Positions 7,891-16,142 of a DNA stretch of 64,000 bases are shown piece after piece. Positions within the stretch are counted from its first letter, which is position 1; the number at the start of each line of letters is the position of its first letter. Origin of the DNA: Lysobacter sp. (GTDB lineage: Bacteria > Pseudomonadota > Gammaproteobacteria > Xanthomonadales > Xanthomonadaceae); the NCBI GenBank assembly GCA_008015835.1, contig SSGH01000036.1:1-64000 (forward strand). Direction: 5' to 3'. The position numbers and the translations under genes are program-made. The notes under the pieces are model-generated. The model saw only the letters and a program-made list of their open reading frames with translations, did not search any database and was not told where the DNA came from.

Positions 7891-9819
7891 GTGAAACGTC
7901 CCTCTCGCGCTTCCATCGCAGTCGCCTTCTGCATCGTCGGTGTCGCCATCGCCGCGTGTCGGCCGGTCGCCGACAGCGCCAAGCGACCCGAAACGGTTCC
8001 CGTCGCATCGAAAACGCTTCGCGCCTACGCCGACGAAGCGGAACTGCGCGCCACGCTCGATCAACTACGCGAGGCCGGCAAAAAACGCATGGCGACACGG
8101 TCGCTGGCGATGATGGAATCGGGCGATGCGGCAGCGAGCGCGCCAGCCGCTGCCGCGGACGCCAGCGCGCCGGCCGAGTCGGCAAAAGCCGAAGCCCCTG
8201 CCGACGAAGAATCCATCACCAACGTGCAAACCGCAGGCGTGGACGAGGGCGGCATCGTCAAGCGCCAAGGCGATTTTCTGATCGTGCTGCGGCGCGGACG
8301 ATTGTTCACGCTGCGCATCGGCGGCGACGATCTGCGCCCGGTGTCGTCGATCGATGCCTTCGGCCCGGACATCGACCCCAGCGGCGCGTGGTACGACGAA
8401 ATGCTGGTGTCCGATAAGACCGTCGTGGTCATCGGTTACAGCTACCAGCGCGGCGGCACCGAAGTCGGACTGTTCGATCTCGACGGCGACGGAGGTTTGA
8501 CGTATCGCGCGACGTATCACCTGCGCAGCAACGACTACTACTCCTCGCGCAACTACGCCAGCCGCATGATCGGCGACAAACTGGTGTTCTATTCGCCGCT
8601 GTTTTTCGACGTGTATTCCGACGCCGCTTACGACGACGTGCTGCCGGCCGTTCGCCGCTGGCGGAAAGACGCGAAGGTCGGCGATTTCAAACGCATCCTG
8701 CCCGCCGACCGCATCTATCGCGGCCGCAACGAAATCGAGCCGGACCAAGCCATCGCATTCCACACGGTCACGATCTGCGATTTGGCGCGGACCGAGATGA
8801 CCTGCGAAGCGACCGCGGTGATGGGGTATCCGGGGCAGGTGTTCTACGTATCGCAGGATTCGGCCTTCGTGTGGACCGTGCCGTGGGGCGCGGAAGGCGG
8901 CCAGCCGAAGAGCGCGCAGGTGTTCCGCATTCCGCTCGACGGCTCGGCCCCGACGGCGCTGAAGGCCAAAGGCGTGCCGATCGATCAGATGTCGTTCCTG
9001 CAGAAAGACGGCTATCTCAACGTGATGCTGAGTTCCGGCGGCATGGGCCAATGGATGTGGCAGGGCGAAACCGCGCCGGGCGATTTCGCGCTGATGCGCG
9101 TGCCGTTATCGCTGTTCGGCGACGGCGGCGAAACCGTGCCGTCCGAGCGTTTCCGACCGCTGCGTGAAGCCGGGTTCGGCCGCTATGGCCTGCAGAACCG
9201 ATACATCGGCGATTGGCTGCTGCTCGGCGCGTCGCGCGGCTGGGACGCGGAATCGCCGGGGCAAGACGCGTTCGCGATCCGATACGTCGACGGCGATTTC
9301 GTGCGCGTGCCGATCGGGCATCCGGTCGACCGCGTGGATGCGTTGGGAAGCGACGGGATCGCGATCGGCGAATCCGACGGCGCGCTGCATTTCACCAGCG
9401 TGGCCTTGGGCGCGAACGCGGAACCGGTGGATCGCTTCTCGCTGCGCGGCGCGCGTCAAGGCGACCAGCGCACGCACGGTTTCTTCTACCGCGCCACGAC
9501 GCCGAGGGAAGGCTTCGTGGGGTTGCCGATTCTCGGCGGCGCGGCGAACGACGGCGAACAAGCCTCGGTGTTGTTCCTGCAGAATCGAGCGCTGCGTTTG
9601 CGCGAGGTCGGCACGTTGGACGCGATGCGCAAGACCATCGGCAACGACGGCTGCAAAGCCAGTTGCGTCGATTGGTACGGCGACGCGCGCCCGATCTTCA
9701 TCGGCGAACGCGTGTTCGCGCTGCTGGGCTACGAATTGGTCGAAGGCCGCTTCGACGGGCAGCGCATTCGCGAACGGCGGCGCGTGGATTTCGCGCCCGC
9801 GGTGGCGATCTCGAACTGA
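7891..9819 (+). CDS. beta-propeller domain lipoprotein
   Basis: A 642-residue protein starting at GTG 7891, with GAGGAAA upstream. The N-terminus is a lipoprotein signal with lipobox VAIAAC (Cys23), so it is probably anchored in an outer or inner membrane. After a linker rich in Ala and Pro it shows TNVQTAGVDEGGIVK, the hallmark of the secreted C-terminal beta-propeller family (Pfam Beta_propel, PF09826). Repeated strand motifs such as GDFLIVL and GDKLVFYSP follow. The function of this family is not established. It is monocistronic and followed by a strong terminator. Confidence 0.82.
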   Translation: MKRPSRASIAVAFCIVGVAIAACRPVADSAKRPETVPVASKTLRAYADEAELRATLDQLREAGKKRMATRSLAMMESGDAAASAPAAAADASAPAESAKAEAPADEESITNVQTAGVDEGGIVKRQGDFLIVLRRGRLFTLRIGGDDLRPVSSIDAFGPDIDPSGAWYDEMLVSDKTVVVIGYSYQRGGTEVGLFDLDGDGGLTYRATYHLRSNDYYSSRNYASRMIGDKLVFYSPLFFDVYSDAAYDDVLPAVRRWRKDAKVGDFKRILPADRIYRGRNEIEPDQAIAFHTVTICDLARTEMTCEATAVMGYPGQVFYVSQDSAFVWTVPWGAEGGQPKSAQVFRIPLDGSAPTALKAKGVPIDQMSFLQKDGYLNVMLSSGGMGQWMWQGETAPGDFALMRVPLSLFGDGGETVPSERFRPLREAGFGRYGLQNRYIGDWLLLGASRGWDAESPGQDAFAIRYVDGDFVRVPIGHPVDRVDALGSDGIAIGESDGALHFTSVALGANAEPVDRFSLRGARQGDQRTHGFFYRATTPREGFVGLPILGGAANDGEQASVLFLQNRALRLREVGTLDAMRKTIGNDGCKASCVDWYGDARPIFIGERVFALLGYELVEGRFDGQRIRERRRVDFAPAVAISN

Positions 9820-9866
9820 GGGCGCGAAGCGACGACGCTACTCCCTCGCGTGCGATGGAAACGACG

Positions 9867-9893
9867 AAAGGCCAGCGATGCTGGCCTTTTTCG
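9867..9893 (+). terminator. Rho-independent terminator after the beta-propeller lipoprotein
   Basis: A perfect 10-bp stem (AAAGGCCAGC with GCTGGCCTTT), a GAT loop and extra T residues. The remaining 300 bases up to 10192 hold no gene that I can support. Confidence 0.82.
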
Positions 9894-10192
9894 TTGGTGC
9901 GGACCTTTCGCGCCGCCGATATTCGCGGCGCCTATCGTTCGCTCGGAAGCGATCGAAAATAACATCCAGAATTTCGGCATTTTCGGCGATTATCGTGTCC
10001 GCGAATGCCGCCGCACCGCGAATGCATTCGTTGCGCATGCCGTCTTTTCGCGCGATCGGCGTGCGTCCACCCGAAGGGGCGCTGCGAGATCGATTCGTCC
10101 GGTGTGTTCCGAATCATCGGCATCACGCTTCGCGGAAGGTTTCGCGGTAGGACCCCGGCGTCAACCATCGCATTCACAAGGAGTGAATCCCC

Positions 10193-12196
10193 ATGTCCCA
10201 TGATCGTCTTGCCCGCACCGGGCCGCGAAGCGCGCTGCATGCCTTCTGCGTTCTGGTGGTGTCCTGCGGCTTGTCCGCTTGCGATGCCCCCTGGTCGTCG
10301 GCCAGCGTCGACGACGTCGACGCGTCCGCCGCGGCGAAACCCGGAACGCCGTCGCAAAAGAGCGCTCGCGCAGCCGCGCCGGCCGCGACATCGTTCGCCT
10401 CGGCCGCCAAAGAAGAGCCGCCCGTCGTCGACGAAAACCCGCCGATGCCCTTCGAAGTCGAATTGACCCCGCTGGAATCGGCCGGTTTGCCGGAGGGGAA
10501 TGCCGAACTCGCGGTCCGCTACGAAAACGCCGAGCAACTGGGCGATACCGTCGATTTCACGGTGGACGAACGCCAATACCGTCTGAAGCGCGACGGCAAG
10601 GATCCGAAGCGCTTCGCGTCCTTGATCGATTTCGATTTCGAAGGATTCGTCGAAGAGCAGAAAACGCGCGTCGAGCAGATCGCGAAAGCCGAAGAAAAGA
10701 AGATCCCGATCTTCGACGGGCGCGAAATGGTGGGCGAGAGGGAATTCGGCTTCATCGACCCGAGAATCGTCGAAGAGGCCCGCGCCAGATCGCTGCCGAT
10801 CTCGATTCGCGACATCGACATCCAGCCTCCGCTGTTGCCCGGGATGACGCCCGACAAAACGCTGATGGTCACCGATCTTTCGGTGGTCGAAGACCCCACG
10901 CGCACCTTCGACGTCTGCGGCAACGTCGGCGACCCGAACGGCGCATGGACGTTCAATACGCTGATGACGCAAATGGCCAACGAACCGGCGACCGGCATCA
11001 ATGCGGCCGAGATGGTCGAGGATTGGTTGGTGTCGTGGGAAACGACGCAAACGATCAATACCTTCCAAGTGCCGGCGCGCAGCCGAATCCGTTCGTTGGT
11101 GATCGATCCGTGGCCGCGCGATAGCGACGGCCGACTCGATCTCGCGCAATCGCCGATGCGTTTGCTGGGCATCGTCAACCGCCTGGATTTGCGCCGTTCG
11201 CTGATGGCCACCTCGAGTTACGGCGGCGCGAACGGCATCCCGATCGACGCGGGCGAAGGCCGTTTCGTGTTCGGCGTCGTCAATCGCAACGACGAGGGCG
11301 GCTGCTCGATGATGGAATTCACCGTGATCTTGGAATACAAGGTGCCGATCCGGCAGTGCACCAATATCCGAAATTACGCGAACCAATGGGTGGCGCTGCG
11401 CAACCTGACCTTGGGAAGCCCTCAGTACAACGCCGCGCTGCAGTCGATCACCGATCAGTTCACCTCGTCCGGCGCCGGCGGCAACAAGCCGAACGGCAGC
11501 GCGATCGGCCAAATTCGCACCAACGAAATCGCATTGACAGGGTACGGCATCCCGATCGATATCGATCCGACGCCGGGGCAATTGGGGCGAGCCGCCGCGC
11601 AACGAGGCCGGTGGGAATTGCGAGAATTCCATCTGCAGAGCGATGGTATGCTGCACACCGTTTCGACGCAGAATACGCCGCATCATTCGTGGGCCAACAC
11701 GTCCTTGCTCGCGAATTTCATCAACAGCGGCGCGACCACGGTCCCTCTGACGTACCTCGGACAGCCGTTCTTGACGGGTTCCACGCTCAACTTCTCCACC
11801 GCCGACAGCGCGGTGTGGAACGCGCCCGGCGTCGATCATCAGAAACGGCATCAGTTCTCGCTCGGTACGTGCAGCGCCTGTCACGGCGGCGAAACGCGCG
11901 ACAACGGCCATCCTCTGCCGCCGGTGACCGACCTCAGAGACGACACCAAGTTCGTGCACATCGCGCCGCGCCAATTCAACGTCGAAAGCGAGTTGTCGAA
12001 GTTCTTGGTCGGCAGAGGAACTTCGTTCGCGCCGAACGTGTTCCAGAAGGACGACCCGATTTTCGCGGCGCCGAGGCGTACGTTCGGCGATCTGCGCCGC
12101 CGCCGGAACGATTTGGCATCGCTATCCGTCCAGAGCTGTCGTTCGACCGCGATCCTGCAGGAAGCGCTGTTCCGGCCGATGAGCGACCCGCACTGA
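10193..12196 (+). CDS. large lipoprotein with a single CxxCH haem-binding motif
   Basis: A 667-residue protein with AAGGAG ten bases before the ATG. The signal ends in the lipobox GLSAC (Cys30). A disordered Ala/Ser/Pro region runs to about residue 85, followed by a mixed globular part. Near the C-terminus lies CSACHGG (residues 560-565), the c-type haem attachment motif, followed within ten residues by a His that could serve as a ligand. No Met ligand is obvious. This looks like a periplasmic or surface-exposed haem lipoprotein of the type seen in myxobacteria and Lysobacter, but I do not recognise the rest of the chain and no electron-transfer partner is encoded nearby. Confidence 0.62.
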   Translation: MSHDRLARTGPRSALHAFCVLVVSCGLSACDAPWSSASVDDVDASAAAKPGTPSQKSARAAAPAATSFASAAKEEPPVVDENPPMPFEVELTPLESAGLPEGNAELAVRYENAEQLGDTVDFTVDERQYRLKRDGKDPKRFASLIDFDFEGFVEEQKTRVEQIAKAEEKKIPIFDGREMVGEREFGFIDPRIVEEARARSLPISIRDIDIQPPLLPGMTPDKTLMVTDLSVVEDPTRTFDVCGNVGDPNGAWTFNTLMTQMANEPATGINAAEMVEDWLVSWETTQTINTFQVPARSRIRSLVIDPWPRDSDGRLDLAQSPMRLLGIVNRLDLRRSLMATSSYGGANGIPIDAGEGRFVFGVVNRNDEGGCSMMEFTVILEYKVPIRQCTNIRNYANQWVALRNLTLGSPQYNAALQSITDQFTSSGAGGNKPNGSAIGQIRTNEIALTGYGIPIDIDPTPGQLGRAAAQRGRWELREFHLQSDGMLHTVSTQNTPHHSWANTSLLANFINSGATTVPLTYLGQPFLTGSTLNFSTADSAVWNAPGVDHQKRHQFSLGTCSACHGGETRDNGHPLPPVTDLRDDTKFVHIAPRQFNVESELSKFLVGRGTSFAPNVFQKDDPIFAAPRRTFGDLRRRRNDLASLSVQSCRSTAILQEALFRPMSDPH

Positions 12197-12223
12197 TCGA
12201 TCGGGAATATTCGATCGCGTCCG

Positions 12224-12283
12224 ATTCGAGCTCGATCGGTTCCAATCCGATAGGTTCCAGTTCGATCGGTTCCAACTCGGTCG
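12224..12283. repeat. four tandem 15-bp units
   Basis: Four imperfect 15-base units (starts 12224, 12239, 12254, 12269) with the shared core GTTCCA-N3-CGAT-NG. Read on the minus strand they would encode a pentapeptide such as LEPIE, but there is no start signal, so they are treated as non-coding DNA between a stop codon and a terminator. Confidence 0.7.
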
Positions 12284-12288
12284 CATCG

Positions 12289-12323
12289 AACGAGAAGGGC
12301 CGGCGATGCCGGCCCTTCTCGTT
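12289..12323. terminator. long bidirectional hairpin between convergent genes
   Basis: A perfect 16-bp stem (12289-12304 with 12308-12323) and a GAT loop sit between the haem lipoprotein gene and the convergent patatin gene. It probably terminates transcription from both sides. The stem design matches those at 2024 and 9867. Confidence 0.75.
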
Positions 12324-12372
12324 GGCGGTGCGGATTCCTTCGTGCGCCCTGCGATCGACCGGGCGCGGGTTG

Positions 12373-13401
12373 TCAGCGCTTCTCGTCCTCGCAATCGTCG
12401 TCGCCGAACAGGCCGCCGAACATGCCTTTCTTTTCGCATTTGGGCTTCGGCGGTGGGGCGGGGCGATTACGCGCTTCGGCCGCGGCCATCGCCAGACGCT
12501 TCTTTTCGCGGGCCTCGGCGAATTTCGCGCGGATTTGCGGCATCGCGGCCAGCGCCGCGCGTTCGCCTTCCAGAATCGCGGTGCCGCGCTGCTCGAAATC
12601 CGCGGCGCCGATGTCGTTGACGCTGGGACGGATGATCACGTCGGCGCGCGTCATTTCCTGCTCGCCGAGCTTCTGGCCCATGATCATGATCGACTGATTC
12701 ACCACGCCGAGCAGGCTCTCCGGCGTACGCCCAGCTGCTTTGCTGGAGATATCCACGGCGATCACGAACTCCGCGCCGAGTTGGCGCGCGGCGTCCACCG
12801 GCACGGGGCTGACCACGCCGCCGTCGATGTAGTGGAATTGGCCGATCTTGACCGGCTCGAACACGCCGGGAATGCTGCACGAGGCACGCACGGCTTGCCC
12901 GGTGTTGCCGCGCGTGAACACGATGCGTTTGCCGTCCTGCAGCGTGGTGGCGACCGCGGCGAACGGCAGTTTCATCTTCTCCAACGTTCGGCCGCCGACC
13001 ATGCTGTTGACGTAGTCCTGCAGCTTCTGGCCTTTGACCAACCCGCCGCCGAACAGGCCCACATCGCGAATGCTGGCTTCGTCCAGCGCCACCGCGTTCT
13101 TCTGCATCTGGAATACGTCCATACCGCTGGCGTACAGGGCGCCGACCACGCTGCCGGCGCTGGTGCCCGACACCACTTCCGGTTTGAAGCCGTTGGCTTC
13201 CAGCATCTTGATCACGCCGATATGCGCGAAGCCTTTCGCCGCGCCGCCGCCCAGCGCCAACCCGATCTTGATCTTCACCGGCTTCGACGGCGTCGTCGGT
13301 TTGACGGTCGGCGGAGGCGGCGTGGGTTTGGTGGGTTGGCCGCAACCGGCGGCGAGAACCGCCAGGGCGAAGCCCAGGGCGAGGGGGCGGGGCGAGATCA
13401 T
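12373..13401 (-). CDS. patatin-like phospholipase lipoprotein (RssA/NTE-type)
   Basis: A 342-residue protein. The signal peptide ends in lipobox LAAGC (Cys20) and a Pro/Thr-rich linker follows. The patatin fold then shows the oxyanion loop GGGAAKGFAHIG (51-62), the nucleophile motif GTSAG (79-83, Ser81) and the catalytic DGG (Asp193). It is predicted to be a membrane-anchored serine esterase or phospholipase A of the envelope. The tail has charged and Cys residues (PKCEKKG ... DDDCEDEKR), which may form one disulfide. ATG 13401 was chosen because the signal peptide begins there; no strong Shine-Dalgarno is visible. Confidence 0.86.
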   Translation of the reverse strand: MISPRPLALGFALAVLAAGCGQPTKPTPPPPTVKPTTPSKPVKIKIGLALGGGAAKGFAHIGVIKMLEANGFKPEVVSGTSAGSVVGALYASGMDVFQMQKNAVALDEASIRDVGLFGGGLVKGQKLQDYVNSMVGGRTLEKMKLPFAAVATTLQDGKRIVFTRGNTGQAVRASCSIPGVFEPVKIGQFHYIDGGVVSPVPVDAARQLGAEFVIAVDISSKAAGRTPESLLGVVNQSIMIMGQKLGEQEMTRADVIIRPSVNDIGAADFEQRGTAILEGERAALAAMPQIRAKFAEAREKKRLAMAAAEARNRPAPPPKPKCEKKGMFGGLFGDDDCEDEKR

Positions 13402-13526
13402 GAGGACGAGTCGGCAGAGAGCGGTCGGATCGATGCGCCTATGATCGCAGTAAGCGGGGCGTCTGAATACGCTGTCGCAGGAGGCTACGGACGCGATACT
13501 CCAAGTGCCGAATCCGCGGACGGACG

Positions 13527-14513
13527 TCAGTGGCCGCGGCGTTCTCGAACTAATCGCAACGCGGTGCCGATATCGAAGCGGTGAATCGCCTCGTCGTTGC
13601 GGAAATAAAGCGATTGCCCGCGGCCGACGCAGTGATGCCCAGGCAAACGGCGTCCGCGTTCGTCTTCCAGGGCGAAGTCCGCGAGCGTCTCGCAGCGGCC
13701 GTCGTCTTTCAGCGCGATCAAGCGAATGCGGTCGTAATCGCCGTAGCCGCCGCCGAACAGGGCATAGCCAGCGCCGACCGCGAAACCATGCGCGCCGCGC
13801 ACCTCGGGCCGCCACACGCCGGTTTCGCGACCGTGCTCGATACGCACCAGCGGAAAGTCGGTGTAGTAGTAACACCACACCGCATCGTCGGCGACGTTGA
13901 TGGCGTAGCAATCGAGAATGGCGTCCGTACCCGCTGGCGGCGAATAGCGGTAGCGGATTGCGCCGTCGTCGTCCCAGCCGACCAATCCGCTCGCGCCCAG
14001 CGGGCTCGTCCATCCCAAGTTGCCGATCACGCCTTCGTCGAAATAGCCGGTCCAAATACGACCGTCGCGCGCGGTTTGCACCGCGCCGATGCCGTCGCCC
14101 AGCACGATCGCGCGGCGGAACGCGCCGTCGGCGCCGTAGATGCGGCCGTTCGCCTCTGCGTTGCCGTTCGCGAAACGCCGGCAGCGGCCGCCGACCAGCA
14201 GCACGTCCTCGCCCAGCGGCTGCGCATCGTGCAATTCCATGGGGGCATCGTCGACGACCAAGTCGAGCGCACGCACGCACTCGCGTTGCGAGACGACGCG
14301 ATAACGTCGTGCGCCTCCTGCGGTCCGCGTACGCGAAGCGTCGTGGCGGTCATTGCGATCGTCGATCCGCGGCACCCACAGTCCGAACAACGCGCCGTCG
14401 GGGCCGACATTGAACGCGATCAGTCGCCAATCGGCGAAATCGGCGTCGAAGCGTTGCGCCAGCGGTGGCGCGAAGCAGATCGAGGTGGGCGGAGCGGAGC
14501 GTGTCGATGTCAT
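13527..14513 (-). CDS. conserved hypothetical protein with beta-propeller-like repeats
   Basis: A 328-residue protein without a signal peptide. I do not recognise a named family. The chain carries repeated Gly/Asp/Trp-rich strand motifs (DGRIWTGYFDEG, LGWTSPLGASGLVGWDDDG, GGGYGDYDRIRLIAL) that suggest a propeller, and similar orphan proteins occur in soil bacteria. The start is uncertain. ATG 14513 precedes the conserved-looking part, while an in-frame ATG at 14606 would add 31 residues with a weak hydrophobic stretch; neither has a clear ribosome site. It may be co-transcribed with the patatin gene 125 nt downstream. Confidence 0.62.
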   Translation of the reverse strand: MTSTRSAPPTSICFAPPLAQRFDADFADWRLIAFNVGPDGALFGLWVPRIDDRNDRHDASRTRTAGGARRYRVVSQRECVRALDLVVDDAPMELHDAQPLGEDVLLVGGRCRRFANGNAEANGRIYGADGAFRRAIVLGDGIGAVQTARDGRIWTGYFDEGVIGNLGWTSPLGASGLVGWDDDGAIRYRYSPPAGTDAILDCYAINVADDAVWCYYYTDFPLVRIEHGRETGVWRPEVRGAHGFAVGAGYALFGGGYGDYDRIRLIALKDDGRCETLADFALEDERGRRLPGHHCVGRGQSLYFRNDEAIHRFDIGTALRLVRERRGH

Positions 14514-14606
14514 GCGGTACGAAACCGTGGCGTGCGCGCATCCTGCGAGAGCAATGAGAACGTCGCGACGAGAAGCATCCGGTTCTCGTAACGCACCTTT
14601 GCGCAT

Positions 14607-14919
14607 GCGTCGACCGAATGGATGCGGCGCGGGGCGCTTCGGTCGCAGGCTCGGATCCAGTACGGCTACGCCTGACAGCAGGCGGACGGCTCGTGCGCGT
14701 CCCCAGGCGTCATGTTCCAGACCTGGCGACTTCGGCGTGTGCGGTCGATTGGGGAGCGGCCCTCGGCCGTGCCCAGCAGACCGTCCAGGAACAAGCGCTT
14801 GCGCCGCAGAGCGGGCATACCGTCGGAGCGAGCCCTTTGCGATGCTTCAGCGAACGTACCGCGCACCGATCCGCCGCTCATGGCCCTCTGTATGCCGTTC
14901 GCCTTATCGGAGCCGTGCG
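14607..14919. other. intergenic stretch, no gene seen
   Basis: About 310 bases between divergent genes. Open frames exist on both strands but none has a ribosome site or recognisable protein. Only the GGAG at 14909-14912, serving the DUF1223 gene, can be assigned. Confidence 0.4.
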
Positions 14920-15684
14920 ATGCTCGTCCGTCGTTTGCAACTCGCGTTACTGTCGTCATTGTCCTTCGCGTCCGCAGTTCCCGCAGCCGAGCTGTGCGCC
15001 GCGCGTAGCGGCACGCAGGTCGTGCCGCTGGTGGAGCTCTACACCTCGGAAGGCTGCAGCAGTTGTCCTCCGGCCGACCGTTGGTTATCGCAGCGCATCG
15101 TTGGCGCCGACGAGTCCGCGAATTGGCTCGCTTTCCATGTCGACTATTGGGACGATCTGGGTTGGCCGGATCGTTTCGCGTCGCCGCAATACACCGAACG
15201 ACAGCGCCAGCGCGTCGGTGTTCATGGCGACACGACCGTCTATACGCCGCAAGTGATGCTGGGCGAGCGAGTGCGCATGCAGTGGCGCGCAGACGCGGCC
15301 TTCGCGCGCGCGTTGGCCGATGCGCGCACCCCCGCGCACGTAGGCTTGGCCTTGTCGCTGCACAGCGAAGCGAACGGCATTTCGCTGCGTGTGGGCGCGG
15401 CGCGTGCGGATGCACGCGATACCGCCCCGGCCCAGGTTTGGTTGGCGGAAAGCGTCGATGGGCAGTCCACCGAAGTGCGTGCCGGCGAGAACGGCGGGGT
15501 ACGCCTCAAGCACGATCGCGTGGTGCGCAAGCTGTGGGGGCCGTGGCCTCTGGACCGCGCCGCGATTTCCGAGCGCGTCGCGATCCGATCGACATCCGTA
15601 TCCTCCGATTTCACGGCGTTCGTGCAGGACATGGAGGGAAGAACGCTGCAATCGCTGCGTTTGCCCGGAGGTTGCCGGGAGTGA
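14920..15684 (+). CDS. DUF1223 secreted thioredoxin-fold protein
   Basis: A 254-residue protein with a cleavable signal peptide (residues 1-23, ending PAAEL). It then shows VELYTSEGCSSCPPADRWL with a CxxC at Cys46/Cys49, and VDYWDDLGWPDRFASPQYTERQ, the signatures of the DUF1223 family (PF06764). The fold is thioredoxin-like and the CxxC suggests a periplasmic redox role, although the substrate is unknown. ATG 14920 is supported by GGAG seven bases upstream. The gene converges on the tRNA-Leu repeat array. Confidence 0.88.
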   Translation: MLVRRLQLALLSSLSFASAVPAAELCAARSGTQVVPLVELYTSEGCSSCPPADRWLSQRIVGADESANWLAFHVDYWDDLGWPDRFASPQYTERQRQRVGVHGDTTVYTPQVMLGERVRMQWRADAAFARALADARTPAHVGLALSLHSEANGISLRVGAARADARDTAPAQVWLAESVDGQSTEVRAGENGGVRLKHDRVVRKLWGPWPLDRAAISERVAIRSTSVSSDFTAFVQDMEGRTLQSLRLPGGCRE

Positions 15685-15708
15685 TTTTCGCGGCGCGCAA
15701 ATGTGGCG

Positions 15709-15980
15709 CTGGCGCCGAATCTGAGATTCGAAGCCACACGCTCAAGGCCGGCGGATCGTCGTCCGAATGCGAATAACGAGTTGGTGCCGAAGGTGGGACT
15801 CGAAGCCACACGCTCAAGGGCGGCGGATCGTCGTCCGGTCGCAGAAACGCAAAAGCCACGCATGCGCGTGGCTTTCGATGTTGGTGCCGAAGGTGGGACT
15901 CGAACCCACACGCTCAAGGGCGGCGGATCGTCGTCCGATCACAGAAACGCAAAAGCCACGCATGCGCGTGGCTTTCGATG
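15709..15980 (-). repeat. tandem partial copies of the tRNA-Leu 3' half with terminator
   Basis: Two near-identical 100-base units (15781-15880 and 15881-15980) and one degenerate unit (about 15709-15780) lie directly downstream of the tRNA-Leu gene on its strand. Each unit begins with the last ~55 nt of the tRNA (variable arm, T arm, acceptor strand and encoded CCA). The anticodon loop is replaced by a short GACGA-containing loop, and the 5' half is missing. A GC hairpin terminator follows. The period is exactly 100 bases and continues into the tRNA at 15981. These are 3' tRNA fragments, not complete tRNAs. Confidence 0.88.
15952..15975 (-). terminator. terminator of tRNA-Leu, repeated in each unit
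   Basis: A 10-bp stem (AAAGCCACGC with GCGTGGCTTT) with a 4-nt loop, followed on the minus strand by TTTTGCGTTTC. An identical hairpin occurs at 15852-15875 in the next repeat unit. Confidence 0.8.
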
Positions 15981-15981
15981 T

Positions 15982-16068
15982 TGGTGCCGAAGGTGGGACT
16001 CGAACCCACACGCTTTTAAGGGCGGCGGATTTTGAGTCCGCTGCGTCTACCGATTCCGCCACTTCGGC
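15982..16068 (-). tRNA. tRNA-Leu (anticodon CAA)
   Basis: An 87-nt class II tRNA including the encoded CCA. The acceptor stem is GCCGAAG/CTTCGGC, the anticodon stem GCGGA/TCCGC carries loop CTCAAAA with anticodon CAA (reading UUG), the variable arm is long, and the T loop reads TTCGAGT. It is transcribed leftward into the partial repeats of itself. Confidence 0.96.
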
Positions 16069-16078
16069 GCGGGCGGGC

Positions 16079-16107
16079 AGTATAGCGGACAGTGCGCGAT
16101 TCAGAAA
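16079..16107 (-). promoter_or_regulatory. promoter of tRNA-Leu
   Basis: A good -10 TATACT (16079-16084 on the complement) lies 10 bases before the tRNA, with a weak -35 TTTCTG (16102-16107) at 17-bp spacing. Confidence 0.6.
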
Positions 16108-16142
16108 CCCGGGCGGCGCATCGTGGGCGATGCGTCGCGGGG

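Noticed and set aside
9932-11974. A 680-residue minus-strand frame
   Set aside because: Antisense shadow of the haem lipoprotein gene, which has a ribosome site, lipobox and CxxCH.
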